Positions 53,493 through 62,522 of a stretch of 64,000 bases of DNA are shown here, one piece after another. Where the stretch lies: positions 1-64,000 of the forward strand of contig NSHR01000008.1 in NCBI GenBank assembly GCA_002737115.1. Direction: 5' to 3'. The notes under the pieces are model-generated. The model saw nothing but the letters and a program-made list of their open reading frames with translations. It did not search any database and was not told the DNA's origin. Position numbers and translations under genes: made by a program. The stretch comes from Gemmatimonadota bacterium (lineage in GTDB: Bacteria; Gemmatimonadota; Gemmatimonadetes; Gemmatimonadales; Gemmatimonadaceae). The stretch's first letter is position 1. Every line of letters starts with the position of its first letter.

Positions 53493-55130
53493 GTGACGAT
53501 CCCGCTCCAACCGAAACGTGGTTCCGATCTTCTGCACGACCCGGTTCTGAACAAAGGCACCGCCTTTTCGGATGCCGAGCGTGATGCCTTCGGATTGCGC
53601 GGTCTGTTGCCGCCGCGCGTGATGTCACAGGACGAGCAGCTCGCGCGCATTCTGCCCGGTGTGCGCTCGAAGCCGTCGCCCCTCGAGCAGTATGCGTATC
53701 TGGTCGCGCTGCACGATCGCAATGTGACGCTGTTCTATCGGCTGGTGATGGATCACCTCGAAGAGTTGATGCCGGTGTTGTACACGCCCACGGTTGGGCA
53801 GGCGTGCGAAGAGTTCGGCCGGATTTTTCGTCGCAGCCGCGGCATGTACATCAGCGCCGCCGATAAGGGACACGTGGCGGAGGTGCTGGCCAACTGGCCG
53901 CAAGAGGACGTGCGCATGATCGTCGTGACCGACGGTGAACGCATTCTCGGCCTGGGTGATCTGGGCGCGAACGGCATGGGCATTCCGATCGGGAAGCTCA
54001 CGCTCTACACGGCATGCGCCGGCGTGTCGCCCAATGAGTGCCTGCCGATCACGATCGACGTGGGCACGAACAACACGGCGCTGCGCGAAAGTCATTCCTA
54101 CCTGGGGCTGCGCCAGCCGCGGTTGCGCGGCGCCGAGTACGACGAATTGCTGGATGAATTCGTCGAGGCGGTGCAGGCGCGCTTCCCGCGGGCCTGTCTG
54201 CAGTTTGAAGACTTCGGCAATCACAACGCGTTCTCGCTGCTCGAGCGGTGGCGCGATCGGATCTGCACGTTCAACGACGACATCCAGGGCACAGCATCGG
54301 TCGCGCTGGCGGGGCTCTACTCGGCCGCCCGCATCAGCGGTACGCCGCTGCGTGATATGCGCCTGCTCTTTCTCGGCGCCGGCGAGGCCGGTATCGGCAT
54401 TGGCGACTTGGTGGTCGAAGCGCTCTGCTCGGAAGGGCTGTCGTTAGACGAGGCCCGCCAGCACTGCTGGTTTGTAGACTCGAAGGGATTGGTGGAGCAC
54501 TCGCGCACCGACTTGGCGGAGCACAAGAAGCCGTATGCCCATGCGCATGCGCCGGTGAGCACGCTGCTGGAGGCGGTGGAGTTGCTCAAGCCGCACGCGA
54601 TCATCGGCGTGTCGGGAACCCCCAACACGTTCACCAAGGACGTGCTCAAGGCGATGGCGCGGGAGCATGCGCGGCCGATCGTGCTGGCGCTGTCCAATCC
54701 CACGTCGAAGGCCGAGTGCACGGCGCTGCAAGCGTATGCGGGCACCGACGGACGCGCCATTTTTGCCAGCGGCAGTCCGTTCGCCCCCGTGACGTACCAG
54801 GGTAAGACCCACGTACCGGGGCAGGGCAATAACGCCTACATCTTCCCGGGCGTCGGACTCGGCGTCATCGTGAGTGCGTCGTCACGCGTGACGGAAGCGA
54901 TGTTCGCCACTGCCGCGCGCACCCTGGCCTCGCTGGTAACCGAGGACGATCTGGCGATGGGACGCATTTATCCCAGCCTGTCGCGCATTCGCGAAGTGTC
55001 ACGCGCCATCGCGATCGAAGTGGCGACCTTGGCCTTCGACCGCGGGCTGGCCCGCGTTGAGCGGCCAGCCGACATCGCGGCCGCTGTGACGGACGCCATG
55101 TTCCAGCCGCACTACGTGTCGCTGCTGTAG
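53493..55130 (+). CDS. maeA: NAD-dependent malic enzyme
   Basis: 545 residues from GTG 53493, chosen for GGAG 5 nt upstream and for agreement with the family N-terminus (DLLHDPVLNKGTAFSDAERD); ATG 53460 and ATG 53412 are in frame upstream. Malate is oxidatively decarboxylated to pyruvate. Signatures: LMPVLYTPTVGQACEEF, GLGDLGANGMGIPIGKL, LQFEDFGNHNAF, FNDDIQGTASVALAG and FLGAGEAGIG for the NAD site. The Asp after GLGAGEAG region and FASGSPFAPV and QGNNAYIFPG complete the family. It lies between two PLP decarboxylase genes, which may be chance or a linked pathway. Confidence 0.95.
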   Translation: MTIPLQPKRGSDLLHDPVLNKGTAFSDAERDAFGLRGLLPPRVMSQDEQLARILPGVRSKPSPLEQYAYLVALHDRNVTLFYRLVMDHLEELMPVLYTPTVGQACEEFGRIFRRSRGMYISAADKGHVAEVLANWPQEDVRMIVVTDGERILGLGDLGANGMGIPIGKLTLYTACAGVSPNECLPITIDVGTNNTALRESHSYLGLRQPRLRGAEYDELLDEFVEAVQARFPRACLQFEDFGNHNAFSLLERWRDRICTFNDDIQGTASVALAGLYSAARISGTPLRDMRLLFLGAGEAGIGIGDLVVEALCSEGLSLDEARQHCWFVDSKGLVEHSRTDLAEHKKPYAHAHAPVSTLLEAVELLKPHAIIGVSGTPNTFTKDVLKAMAREHARPIVLALSNPTSKAECTALQAYAGTDGRAIFASGSPFAPVTYQGKTHVPGQGNNAYIFPGVGLGVIVSASSRVTEAMFATAARTLASLVTEDDLAMGRIYPSLSRIREVSRAIAIEVATLAFDRGLARVERPADIAAAVTDAMFQPHYVSLL

Positions 55131-55197
55131 GTCAGCATCGCAGGGAGAGGCAACGGAGTCCGCCATTCATCTCGATCTCGAATTCACTGCGCATGCA

Positions 55198-56592
55198 ATG
55201 CGCGACATGGCCGATCAGGTCGTCGCGCGCTGCGTGGAGCACATCACCTCGCTGCCGAACCAGCCGCTGTATGGCGTGCATGGCGCGGAAGCGCTGTGCG
55301 AGCGCATGCGCGAGTCGTCGCCGGCATCGGGCACCCCGCTGCCGGCGCTGCTGGACGATCTGTTCACGACCTACATCCCACAATCGTTCAACACGCCGTC
55401 TCCGGGCTATCTCGCGTACATCCCGGGTGGCGGTCTGTTTCCGGCGGCGCTGGCGGATTTCATCGCCGCTACGACGAACCGGTACACGGGTATCTGGCAG
55501 GCCGCACCGGCGCTGGTGCAACTGGAAGCGAACGCGCTGGACTGGCTGCGCGAATGGATGGGATTTCCGGTCGGCACGCGGGGCGTGTTCACCACCGGCG
55601 GTTCGATGGCCACGTTCAATGCCGTGCTGTGCGCGCGTGAGCAGTATCTGGGCGTCGATATCCGACGCGGTGTGCTGTACACGTCGGACCAGGTGCACCA
55701 TTGCGTGAACAAGTCAGCAAAGCTGGCGGGCATCATGCCCGATCGCGTGCGCTCCATTCCCACGGATTTCCGGTTCCATCTGCGGGTCGATGCACTACGC
55801 GCCGCGATCGCGCAGGATCGTCGCGACGGGTTGCTGCCGTTCATGGTGGTATCGAACGCCGGCACCACGAACACTGGCGCCGTCGATCCGCTCGACGCCA
55901 TCGCCGATCTGTGCGCCGACGAACAGCTCTGGCATCACGTGGACGGGGCCTATGGCGCGTTCTTTCAGCTGTGCAGCGATACCCGCGATGTGCTGCGGGG
56001 TATCGAGCGCGCGGACTCGCTCACGCTCGATCCGCACAAGGGCATGTTCATGCCCTACGGCACCGGCGCGTTGCTGGTGCGCGATGGCGCCGCGCTGCGG
56101 GCGGCGCACGGGGCCACGGCCGACTATCTGCCGGACATGCCGAGCGCCGCGGAGTTCTACGATCCGAGTCAGCATGGACCTGATCTGTCGCGCGGCTTTC
56201 CGGGGCTGCGCATGTGGCTCACGATCAAGCTGTACGGCGCCGATGCGTTTCGGGCGGCGATCGACGAGAAGCGCGCGCTGGCCCTCGATGCGGCAGCGCG
56301 GGTTGCGCAGTTGCCGCATGTGGTGATGGACGCGCCGCCGGAGCTGTCGTTGTTTCCGTTTCACCTCACCTGGCCCGGTGCCACGTTGGCGCAGGAAGAC
56401 GCGGCCACCCGCGACCTGATGGCGGCCACGTCGCAGCGCGGGCGCGTGATGATCAGCGGCGCGGTGGCCGGCGGTCGCTATGTGGGTCGGGTGTGCGTGC
56501 TGAGCTTCCGGACGCACGCGGCGCAGATCGACCACCTCGTGGCGGACATGGCATCGGCCATCACTGAGGTGGTGGCGACGCACCGGGCGTAG
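55198..56592 (+). CDS. PLP-dependent group II amino-acid decarboxylase family protein
   Basis: 464 residues from ATG 55198, which has no ribosome site. The reading frame stays protein-like upstream (HLDLEFTAHAMRDMADQVVA), and an ATT at 55165 with GGAG 6 nt before it is a possible rare start. FTTGGSMATFNAVLCAREQY, HHVDGAYGAFFQLC and LTLDPHKGMFMPYGTGALLV (Schiff-base Lys in DPHK) define the family. The closest described types are aromatic-amino-acid and diaminobutyrate decarboxylases. Sequence similarity to the gene at 51830 appears modest, so they are not a recent duplicate. Confidence 0.9.
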   Translation: MRDMADQVVARCVEHITSLPNQPLYGVHGAEALCERMRESSPASGTPLPALLDDLFTTYIPQSFNTPSPGYLAYIPGGGLFPAALADFIAATTNRYTGIWQAAPALVQLEANALDWLREWMGFPVGTRGVFTTGGSMATFNAVLCAREQYLGVDIRRGVLYTSDQVHHCVNKSAKLAGIMPDRVRSIPTDFRFHLRVDALRAAIAQDRRDGLLPFMVVSNAGTTNTGAVDPLDAIADLCADEQLWHHVDGAYGAFFQLCSDTRDVLRGIERADSLTLDPHKGMFMPYGTGALLVRDGAALRAAHGATADYLPDMPSAAEFYDPSQHGPDLSRGFPGLRMWLTIKLYGADAFRAAIDEKRALALDAAARVAQLPHVVMDAPPELSLFPFHLTWPGATLAQEDAATRDLMAATSQRGRVMISGAVAGGRYVGRVCVLSFRTHAAQIDHLVADMASAITEVVATHRA

Positions 56593-56624
56593 GGTTTAGC
56601 GGTCGCCCAACGCCCGGGGCTCGA

Positions 56625-57707
56625 CTACTTCGTGAACGTGCCGCCGGCGACGTCGTTCATGAACGTGATCAGACCGCCAAAGTACGTGGGGCCGTCGTCG
56701 TACATCGCCATGTGCCCGGCGTTGGGGCAGAGCAGGTAGCGGCCCTTGGGGAACTGCGTCGACATCCACTCCATGTGTTTCGGATCCATGGTGTCGTAGG
56801 TGCCCGCGATGACGAGCGTCGGCACCGTGATGTTCTTGAGATCGGCGGTGCGATCCCAGTTCACGAGTTTACCGCTGGCCCCGAGCTCACTCGGCCCCTG
56901 CATCGGGATGTAGATGTCGGGGTTCATGTGCTTGAAGGCGCGGTTTACCGGCTCCGGCCACTGCGCAGCGGGTTTGCGCAAAATGTGCTGCTCGTAGTGA
57001 TTGGGAATGAGCAGCTCCATGTAGCGCGGATTGGTATAATCTTTTTTCGCTTCGATGGCCTTCACTTCGGCCAGCACCTGCTGATTCATGGCGGGCATGA
57101 GCACGCTGTCGGCATAGCGATTGTACGCCGGAATGCTCGCCATCATGTTCGAGATGATGAGGCCCTTGAGATTCTGGCCGTACTTGAGTGCGTACTCAGT
57201 GGCGAGAATGCCGCCCCACGAGTGGCCCAGCACATAGAAGTTGGTGCTGTCGAGTCCGAGGGCGATCCGCACCTGCTCGACTTCTTCCACGAAGCGCTCG
57301 GTATTCCAGAGCGATGAGTCCTTGGGCTGGTCGCTGTTGTACGAGCCGAGTTGGTCGTAGTAGTAGTACTCGACGCCGGCGGCGGGGAGATACGCGTCGG
57401 CGGCTTCGAAGTACTCGTGCGTGACGCCGGGCCCGCCGTGCAACAGCAACAATTTGATCGTGGGGTTATTGCCGACGCGCTTCGTCCACACGTTAAACGT
57501 GCCCTTGGGCGTCGTGATCGGAATCATCCGCACGCCGCCCGCATACGTGTCGGTGCGTCCGGTGGTATCGAAGTAGCTGGCGAGCGATGGGGTGGCCGAA
57601 TTGGCGGCGACCTGATCGGTGGACGGTGTCGCGCACCCCGCGATGATGGCCGGGGCCAGGACGCACGACGCCAGCACCGCGGCGCGTAGACGGGATGGCG
57701 TCTTCAT
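56625..57707 (-). CDS. Proline iminopeptidase-like alpha/beta hydrolase lipoprotein
   Basis: 360 residues from ATG 57707. Lipoprotein signal: RAAVLASCVLAPAIIAGC, then ATPST. Hydrolase motifs: LLLLHGGPGVTHEYFEAADA (oxyanion region), FYVLGHSWGGILATEYALKY (nucleophile Ser in GHSWGG), TYDTMDPKHMEW (acid) and CPNAGHMAMYDDG (His). The HGGPG and GHSWGG pair points to the S33 peptidase family (proline iminopeptidases, tricorn-interacting factor F1). Its start overlaps the TlpA stop (ATGA), so it is coupled to a redox gene, which is an uncommon arrangement. Confidence 0.9.
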   Translation of the reverse strand: MKTPSRLRAAVLASCVLAPAIIAGCATPSTDQVAANSATPSLASYFDTTGRTDTYAGGVRMIPITTPKGTFNVWTKRVGNNPTIKLLLLHGGPGVTHEYFEAADAYLPAAGVEYYYYDQLGSYNSDQPKDSSLWNTERFVEEVEQVRIALGLDSTNFYVLGHSWGGILATEYALKYGQNLKGLIISNMMASIPAYNRYADSVLMPAMNQQVLAEVKAIEAKKDYTNPRYMELLIPNHYEQHILRKPAAQWPEPVNRAFKHMNPDIYIPMQGPSELGASGKLVNWDRTADLKNITVPTLVIAGTYDTMDPKHMEWMSTQFPKGRYLLCPNAGHMAMYDDGPTYFGGLITFMNDVAGGTFTK

Positions 57708-58201
57708 AGGACCTTCTTGATTGCCGCGTCGAGATTCTGCGTGCCGCCGACACCGGTGTAGACGATTTTCCCCGCCTTGTTCACGACCACGACGTAGCTG
57801 GTGGCCGGCACGTCGTAGGCGCCGCTCACGGTCCCCTGTTTGTCGTACAACAACTCGCCGCCGAGCTTGTTGGCTTTCTGCCAGCCCTTTACGCGATCGA
57901 TGGACTGGTTCACCGACACGGCGACGGTCACGAACTTCACCTGCGCTCCATGCTTGGTCATGGCGGCGCGCATGGCGGGCTCGAGCTGCTTGCAGTTGCC
58001 GCACCAGGTCGCCCAGAACTCGAGTACGACCGGGGTCTTGCCGAGGTAGGCGGAGAGATCGACGGTTTTGCCGTCGAGCGTTTGGAGGGGGCCGGCCGGG
58101 GCCATTTCACCGACCGCGATGCCCAGCTCCTGGGCCATCGCGGGGGTGGCGGTGAGGGCGAGGGCGGTGAGGGCGAGGCGGAGGGCGCGGAAGGATCTCA
58201 T
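57704..58201 (-). CDS. Exported TlpA-like thioredoxin-fold protein
   Basis: 165 residues from ATG 58201 (RSFRALRLALTALALTATPA, then MAQ). The redox site is FWATWCGNC (CxxC) followed by KQLEPAM; the cis-proline region is AYDVPATSYVVVV. It is soluble after cleavage of the signal peptide. The CcdA-like gene directly upstream (58301) is the natural electron donor across the membrane. The hydrolase gene downstream overlaps its stop. Confidence 0.88.
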   Translation of the reverse strand: MRSFRALRLALTALALTATPAMAQELGIAVGEMAPAGPLQTLDGKTVDLSAYLGKTPVVLEFWATWCGNCKQLEPAMRAAMTKHGAQVKFVTVAVSVNQSIDRVKGWQKANKLGGELLYDKQGTVSGAYDVPATSYVVVVNKAGKIVYTGVGGTQNLDAAIKKVL

Positions 58202-58205
58202 AACG

Positions 58206-58292
58206 GCCAAGTGTGGAGTATGGAGTAAGGGGTAGGGTGTACGAGGCGACGCGGGGCGTTTGTCCTCCCGACCCCGTACCCCGAAGCCCCTA
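58206..58292. repeat. G+C-rich imperfect inverted sequence between CcdA and TlpA genes
   Basis: GGGGTAGGGTGTACG on the left is partly complementary to the right-hand CGACCCCGTACCCC and GAAGCCCCTAC. The pairing is discontinuous, so a functional terminator is uncertain. In make-up it recalls the palindrome at 36827. Confidence 0.3.
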
Positions 58293-58300
58293 CGTCGCTG

Positions 58301-59041
58301 TTAAAAAAAGACCTGCCCCATCTTCACCAAGTAGTACTCCGCCATGCCGAGCATGACGAAGGCGAAGACCTTTTTGATCGTGAGCATCCATGCACCGGCG
58401 CGCGGCAATCGCGATAGCGAGCCCGCCGAGAGGCCGACGACGACCAGCAGCGTGCACATGCCCAGCGAGAAGGTGAACAGGTAGAGAAAGCCGAGCAGGG
58501 CGGAGCCGGTGGTGGAGACCCAGGTGAGGACGGCGGCCATGACCGGGGCGGAGCAGGGGGCGGCCACGAGGCCGGAGGCGGCGCCCATGATGAACGCACC
58601 GGCGACGCGTCCACCGGTTCCGGCGTTGGCGGCGCGCTGCAGGATGGCGGCGGGGACGCGGACGGGGATGACGTCGAACATGGACAGGGCGGCCAGCATG
58701 AGCAGGTTCGCCATGGCGAAGTAGGCCCAGGGGTTGGCCGAGACCGTGCCGAACATGGTGCCGGTGAGACCGGCGAGGAGACCGAGCCCGGCGTAGACGG
58801 TGGCCAGTCCGAACACGTAGGTGAGCGAAAGGCCGAGTGGGCGCCACTTTGACGCTATTGTGGCGCCCGACTGTTCCGATGATGACTGGCCGCCCACGAT
58901 CGCGGCCGTGATCGGGATCATCGGGTACACACAGGGGGTCAGCGACGTCAGGACTCCGGCTGCGAAGAGCAGGGGGAGCGCGGCGGCGGGGTTGCCGGAG
59001 AGCTGCGCGGTGACGTCGGCGATTTGCGTGAGAGCCATCAT
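58301..59041 (-). CDS. CcdA/DsbD-type membrane thiol:disulfide interchange protein
   Basis: 246 residues, about six to seven membrane segments. The redox cysteines sit in LTSLTPCVYPMIPIT (helix 1) and VAAPCSAPVMAAV (helix 4), as in CcdA and the central DsbD domain. There is no periplasmic or thioredoxin domain. The protein carries electrons from cytoplasmic thioredoxin to periplasmic acceptors such as the TlpA-like protein encoded 100 bp downstream. Its stop codon lies in a TTTTTTTAA run on the minus strand. Confidence 0.9.
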   Translation of the reverse strand: MMALTQIADVTAQLSGNPAAALPLLFAAGVLTSLTPCVYPMIPITAAIVGGQSSSEQSGATIASKWRPLGLSLTYVFGLATVYAGLGLLAGLTGTMFGTVSANPWAYFAMANLLMLAALSMFDVIPVRVPAAILQRAANAGTGGRVAGAFIMGAASGLVAAPCSAPVMAAVLTWVSTTGSALLGFLYLFTFSLGMCTLLVVVGLSAGSLSRLPRAGAWMLTIKKVFAFVMLGMAEYYLVKMGQVFF

Positions 59042-59114
59042 GTGGGGAAGATACGGCAGAATGGACGGGGGTGTTCCCTCCCCCGCGAAGGTGGGAGGCC
59101 TTCTTCATCGGCCG

Positions 59115-60053
59115 TTACGGTGGCCCGTCGGATAGTATCGAGAGCGCCTGCAGTGCGCAGCGAGTGACCGCGAGCCGCTGCGCGTTGAAACCCGCCGTCG
59201 GCGCGGCCGCTTCGAGGGCGGTCGCGAACACGTGCACGGCTGGGCCGCGTTCCACCCACCCCACCCACCATCCCACCGTCTCCGACCCGGGAGGCGTGGT
59301 CAGTCCCGTCTTGGCCCGGATGGTGTAGGTGGCGGTGACTTCGTTCACCATCATCGCCCGGACGATCGCCATGCTGCGGCGCGAGACGGGGAGGTCGTCG
59401 TGCAGCAGACGCGTAAGTACCGCCACCTGCCCGCGGGGCGAGATACGCAGCGCGCCGGTGAGCCAGAACTGATCGATGCCGCCACCGATGTTCCGGTTGC
59501 CGTACCCGATCGTATCGAGCGCCTGCTGCATCCGCACCGACCCGATGCGCCGCACCAGCGACTGAAAATGCGGCACGGCCGACAGGCGGAACGCGGTCTG
59601 GAGATCGAGATCGCGGTTGATCTCCGGGCGGTCGCGGACCACGCTGTCCCAGGGAATGACCGTCTGCGCATCGGCGATCACGCCCGTTTCGAGCGCGACC
59701 AGAGCGCTGATGATCTTGAAGGTCGAGGCCGGGATCAGTGGACGGTCCACGCGTTCCGCGTGGCCGGCCACGAGGGCGCCGGTGCGGGCGTCGGCGATCA
59801 GCGTCGATCCAGCCACGTCGCCGGCGCCTGTCCCTGCCGCACCGACACAAGCGCGGACGGCGGGTGATTCCGTCACCGACGTGCGCGGCGCCGGTAACGG
59901 CGAGGCGGTGGCCGTCGACTGGGCTCGCAGGGGGGACGCCGATGTGACGCCGAGGAGCAGGGCCATCGCCAGCAGGGCCATCGCCAGCACAGTCCGTCGC
60001 AGCGGGTGGTCCGCGGCGTGACGGACGGCCACCAACGGGGCGCAGCGAGGCAT
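59115..60053 (-). CDS. Class D (OXA-10-like) beta-lactamase
   Basis: 312 residues from ATG 60053. Signal peptide: TVLAMALLAMALLLGVTSAS, then PLRAQ. All class D motifs are present: STFK (Ser110, carbamylated-Lys candidate Lys113), SAV (158-160), YGN (184-186), the FW of DQFWLTG and KTG (248-250), with GWWVGW (261-266) after it. PASTFKIISALVALETGVI and YGNRNIGGGIDQFWLTGALR follow OXA-10 as I recall it very closely. These enzymes hydrolyse penicillins and sometimes oxacillin or carbapenems; the spectrum cannot be read here. BlaR-type sensors share the fold but lack a gene context like this. Confidence 0.92.
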   Translation of the reverse strand: MPRCAPLVAVRHAADHPLRRTVLAMALLAMALLLGVTSASPLRAQSTATASPLPAPRTSVTESPAVRACVGAAGTGAGDVAGSTLIADARTGALVAGHAERVDRPLIPASTFKIISALVALETGVIADAQTVIPWDSVVRDRPEINRDLDLQTAFRLSAVPHFQSLVRRIGSVRMQQALDTIGYGNRNIGGGIDQFWLTGALRISPRGQVAVLTRLLHDDLPVSRRSMAIVRAMMVNEVTATYTIRAKTGLTTPPGSETVGWWVGWVERGPAVHVFATALEAAAPTAGFNAQRLAVTRCALQALSILSDGPP

Positions 60054-60175
60054 GGCGGAGCAGTTTGAGGTGGCGGAGACGTGCCCGAACGGCGTGCGGA
60101 CAGCATACTGTAGCAGTCCTGCGTTGTCGACACACATTCCCGCGTTCCTCGTCCCTTCCCGTCGCTCCGGATCCC

Positions 60176-61576
60176 ATGCGCCTGACCCGCCGGCTTGTAT
60201 TGCCCGTTCTGCTGTCCGTCGCCACCACGGCCGCGTTTCCGGTCCCGGCTGCACTGGGGGCGCAGGGCATGATTCGCCCCGATGCCGACCCGCGCATCGA
60301 GAAACTGGTGGCGTCGGTGTCGCAGCCGCGGCTGCAGGCTACCGCGACCACACTGGCCGGCTTCGGCACGCGTTCCACGCTGTCCGACACCGTGTCGACC
60401 ACGCGCGGTATCGGCGCGGCGCGGCGCTGGATTTACGGCGAGTTCACGCGCATGAGCCCCAAGCTGCAGGTGTCGTACGACCGGCACATGCTGGCCCAGC
60501 AAGGGCGCATTTCGCGCGAGGTGGAGTTGGTGAACGTGGTGGCGGTGCTGCCGGGCAAGAGTGCGCGTCGGGTGTACATCACCGGTCACTACGACACCGT
60601 GAACTCGCGTCGTCCGGCGGGCGCCGATACCACGGCGACCGCGGCCGGTGCGGCACCGAATGCGCCGTTGGTGCGTCCCACGATCAACGACAACGCTGAT
60701 GCGCCCGGTGCGAATGACGATGGCAGCGGCACGTCGCTCACGATGGAGCTGGCGCGGGTGTTCGCCGAGAGTGGGATCGAGTTTGATGCGACGCTGGTGT
60801 TCGTGACGTGGGCGGGTGAAGAGCAGGGGCTGATCGGCTCGATGGCGCATGCCACGGCGCTGCGTAACGCGAAGGGCGTGGTGGAAGCGAATTTCAACAA
60901 CGACATCGTGGGCAGCAGCCTGGGTGGCAACGGCATCATCGACGGCGAGAGCGTGAAGATCTACTCGCTCGGTCCGGAAGACTCACCCAACCGGTCGCTG
61001 GCGCGCTACGTGCAGCGCGTGGCGGGCACCTATGTGCCGTCGCACACGATTCGCTTGATGGCGCGCGAAGATCGCTTCGGTCGTGGCAGCGATCACTCGT
61101 CGTTCACGGCCAACGACTTTCCGTCGATCGTGTTTCGTGAAGCGAACGAGAACTACGAGCGGCAGCATTCGCCCGACGACAAGCTCGAAGGGATGGACTT
61201 CCGTTATCTCGCGCAGAACGCCCGCGTGAACGCGGCATCGGCGGCCTCGGTGGCGCTGGCGCCGCCGGCTCCGCGCGTGACGACGAATGGCGGCTCGGCC
61301 ACGATCGGCCGCGGCACGTCGGGCTATGAAGCCAGCCTGCAGTGGCAGCCGTCGGCGGGCGCGGTGGCGTATCGCGTATACTGGCGCGAGGCGTGGACCA
61401 ACGACTGGCAGAAGTCGCAGGTGGTGGGCAACGTGACGAAGATGCTCCTGCCGAATGTGTCGATCGACGACTACGTGTTCGGCGTGGCGGCGATCGGCGC
61501 CGATGGGAACGAGAGCGTGGTGAGCGCGTACGTGAGCCCGGTGCGCAAGATGACCGACGTGCTGATCAAGAAGTAG
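60176..61576 (+). CDS. M28 family zinc aminopeptidase with C-terminal fibronectin-like domain
   Basis: 466 residues from ATG 60176, set by the signal peptide (LVLPVLLSVATTAAFPVPAA, then LGAQ). The zinc ligands are visible in order: His in ITGHYDTVNS, Asp in GANDDGSGTS, Glu pair in WAGEEQGLIG, Asp in NNDIVGSS and His in GRGSDHSSF. Residues ~400-460 (YEASLQWQPSAGAVAYRVYW) resemble a fibronectin type III fold. It is a periplasmic or secreted aminopeptidase, divergent from the beta-lactamase gene and followed by the S51 peptidase gene at 40 bp. Confidence 0.93.
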   Translation: MRLTRRLVLPVLLSVATTAAFPVPAALGAQGMIRPDADPRIEKLVASVSQPRLQATATTLAGFGTRSTLSDTVSTTRGIGAARRWIYGEFTRMSPKLQVSYDRHMLAQQGRISREVELVNVVAVLPGKSARRVYITGHYDTVNSRRPAGADTTATAAGAAPNAPLVRPTINDNADAPGANDDGSGTSLTMELARVFAESGIEFDATLVFVTWAGEEQGLIGSMAHATALRNAKGVVEANFNNDIVGSSLGGNGIIDGESVKIYSLGPEDSPNRSLARYVQRVAGTYVPSHTIRLMAREDRFGRGSDHSSFTANDFPSIVFREANENYERQHSPDDKLEGMDFRYLAQNARVNAASAASVALAPPAPRVTTNGGSATIGRGTSGYEASLQWQPSAGAVAYRVYWREAWTNDWQKSQVVGNVTKMLLPNVSIDDYVFGVAAIGADGNESVVSAYVSPVRKMTDVLIKK

Positions 61577-61615
61577 CAACCACTGCAGCGGCTCACATCC
61601 ATAACGGAGCACAAC

Positions 61616-62446
61616 ATGATTCGACGGGAGTTTCTGGTGACGACAGCGTTAGGTACGGCGGGTGCGTTGGCGACCTCGATGAGCGGCGGCGAGCCCTCGG
61701 ATCAGGATATGTCGACCTACGTGGATGGCATGCCGGTGGCGCCGATGCGCACCGAGCGCGCCACGCGCAAGATCCTGATCGCGGGCGGTGGTTTCGGCAC
61801 GGCGTTCATCCGCTACATGGCGCAGCTCACCGGCAAGCCGCGTCCGCGCTTGTTGTACCTGCCCACCGCGTCGGCCGATCGCGACGCGTCGGCGCTGAAC
61901 TGGTATAAGGCCTGCGCGCCGCTCAACGTCGAGCCGCACGTGCAGAACATGTTCATCGCCAGCACCGCGCAGTCGTTGGGCTGGGATGAGGTGCTGCTCT
62001 CCATGGACGGGATCGTGGCGTCGGGCGGCAATACGCTCAATCAGCAGGCCATCTGGAAGGCCCAGGGAATCGATGTGCTCCTGCGGCAGGCGTGGGATCG
62101 GGGGATCGTGCTGGGCGGGGCGAGCGCCGGCTCACTCTGTTGGTTCGAGGAGGGCACGACGGATTCGCGTCCCAAAGCGCTCTCCACGGTGCAGTGCCTG
62201 GGCTTCATTCCGGGCAGTCATTCGCCCCACTATGACGCGGAGCCGGGACGTCGGCCGCTGTACCAGAAGCTGATCGGCTCCGGCGAGATGAAGCCGGGCT
62301 ATGCCTGTGACAACGACGCCGGCATCTACTTCGAGGAGACGGCGGTGAAGCGCGTGGTGCACACGCGACCGGCGGCCAAGTGCTACTACGTGAGCCGCGT
62401 GGACGGGAAGGCGGTGGAGCGCACTCTGGAACCCGAGGCCATCTAA
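61616..62446 (+). CDS. Peptidase E-like (S51 family) protein, possibly Tat-exported
   Basis: 276 residues. The N-terminus MIRREFLVTTALGTAGALA has a twin-arginine-like signal, unusual because described S51 enzymes are cytoplasmic. The catalytic Ser is in VLGGASAGSLCWFEEG and the family marks VASGGNTLNQ and GSHSPHYDAEPGRR follow. Dipeptidase E cleaves N-terminal Asp; substrate preference here is unknown. Together with the M28 gene it suggests stepwise peptide degradation outside the cytoplasm, if export is real. Confidence 0.88.
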   Translation: MIRREFLVTTALGTAGALATSMSGGEPSDQDMSTYVDGMPVAPMRTERATRKILIAGGGFGTAFIRYMAQLTGKPRPRLLYLPTASADRDASALNWYKACAPLNVEPHVQNMFIASTAQSLGWDEVLLSMDGIVASGGNTLNQQAIWKAQGIDVLLRQAWDRGIVLGGASAGSLCWFEEGTTDSRPKALSTVQCLGFIPGSHSPHYDAEPGRRPLYQKLIGSGEMKPGYACDNDAGIYFEETAVKRVVHTRPAAKCYYVSRVDGKAVERTLEPEAI

Positions 62447-62522
62447 CTAGTTTTCGGCATCCGTCCGGGTCCGGCGTTTCACGTCGCTCGTTCTCTCCCG
62501 CTTTTCAGTTTCGGCACAACAT

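Noticed and set aside
59115-60053. BlaR/MecR sensor domain instead of a beta-lactamase
   Set aside because: The protein has a cleavable signal and only the catalytic domain; no membrane metalloprotease module or BlaI-type regulator is nearby.
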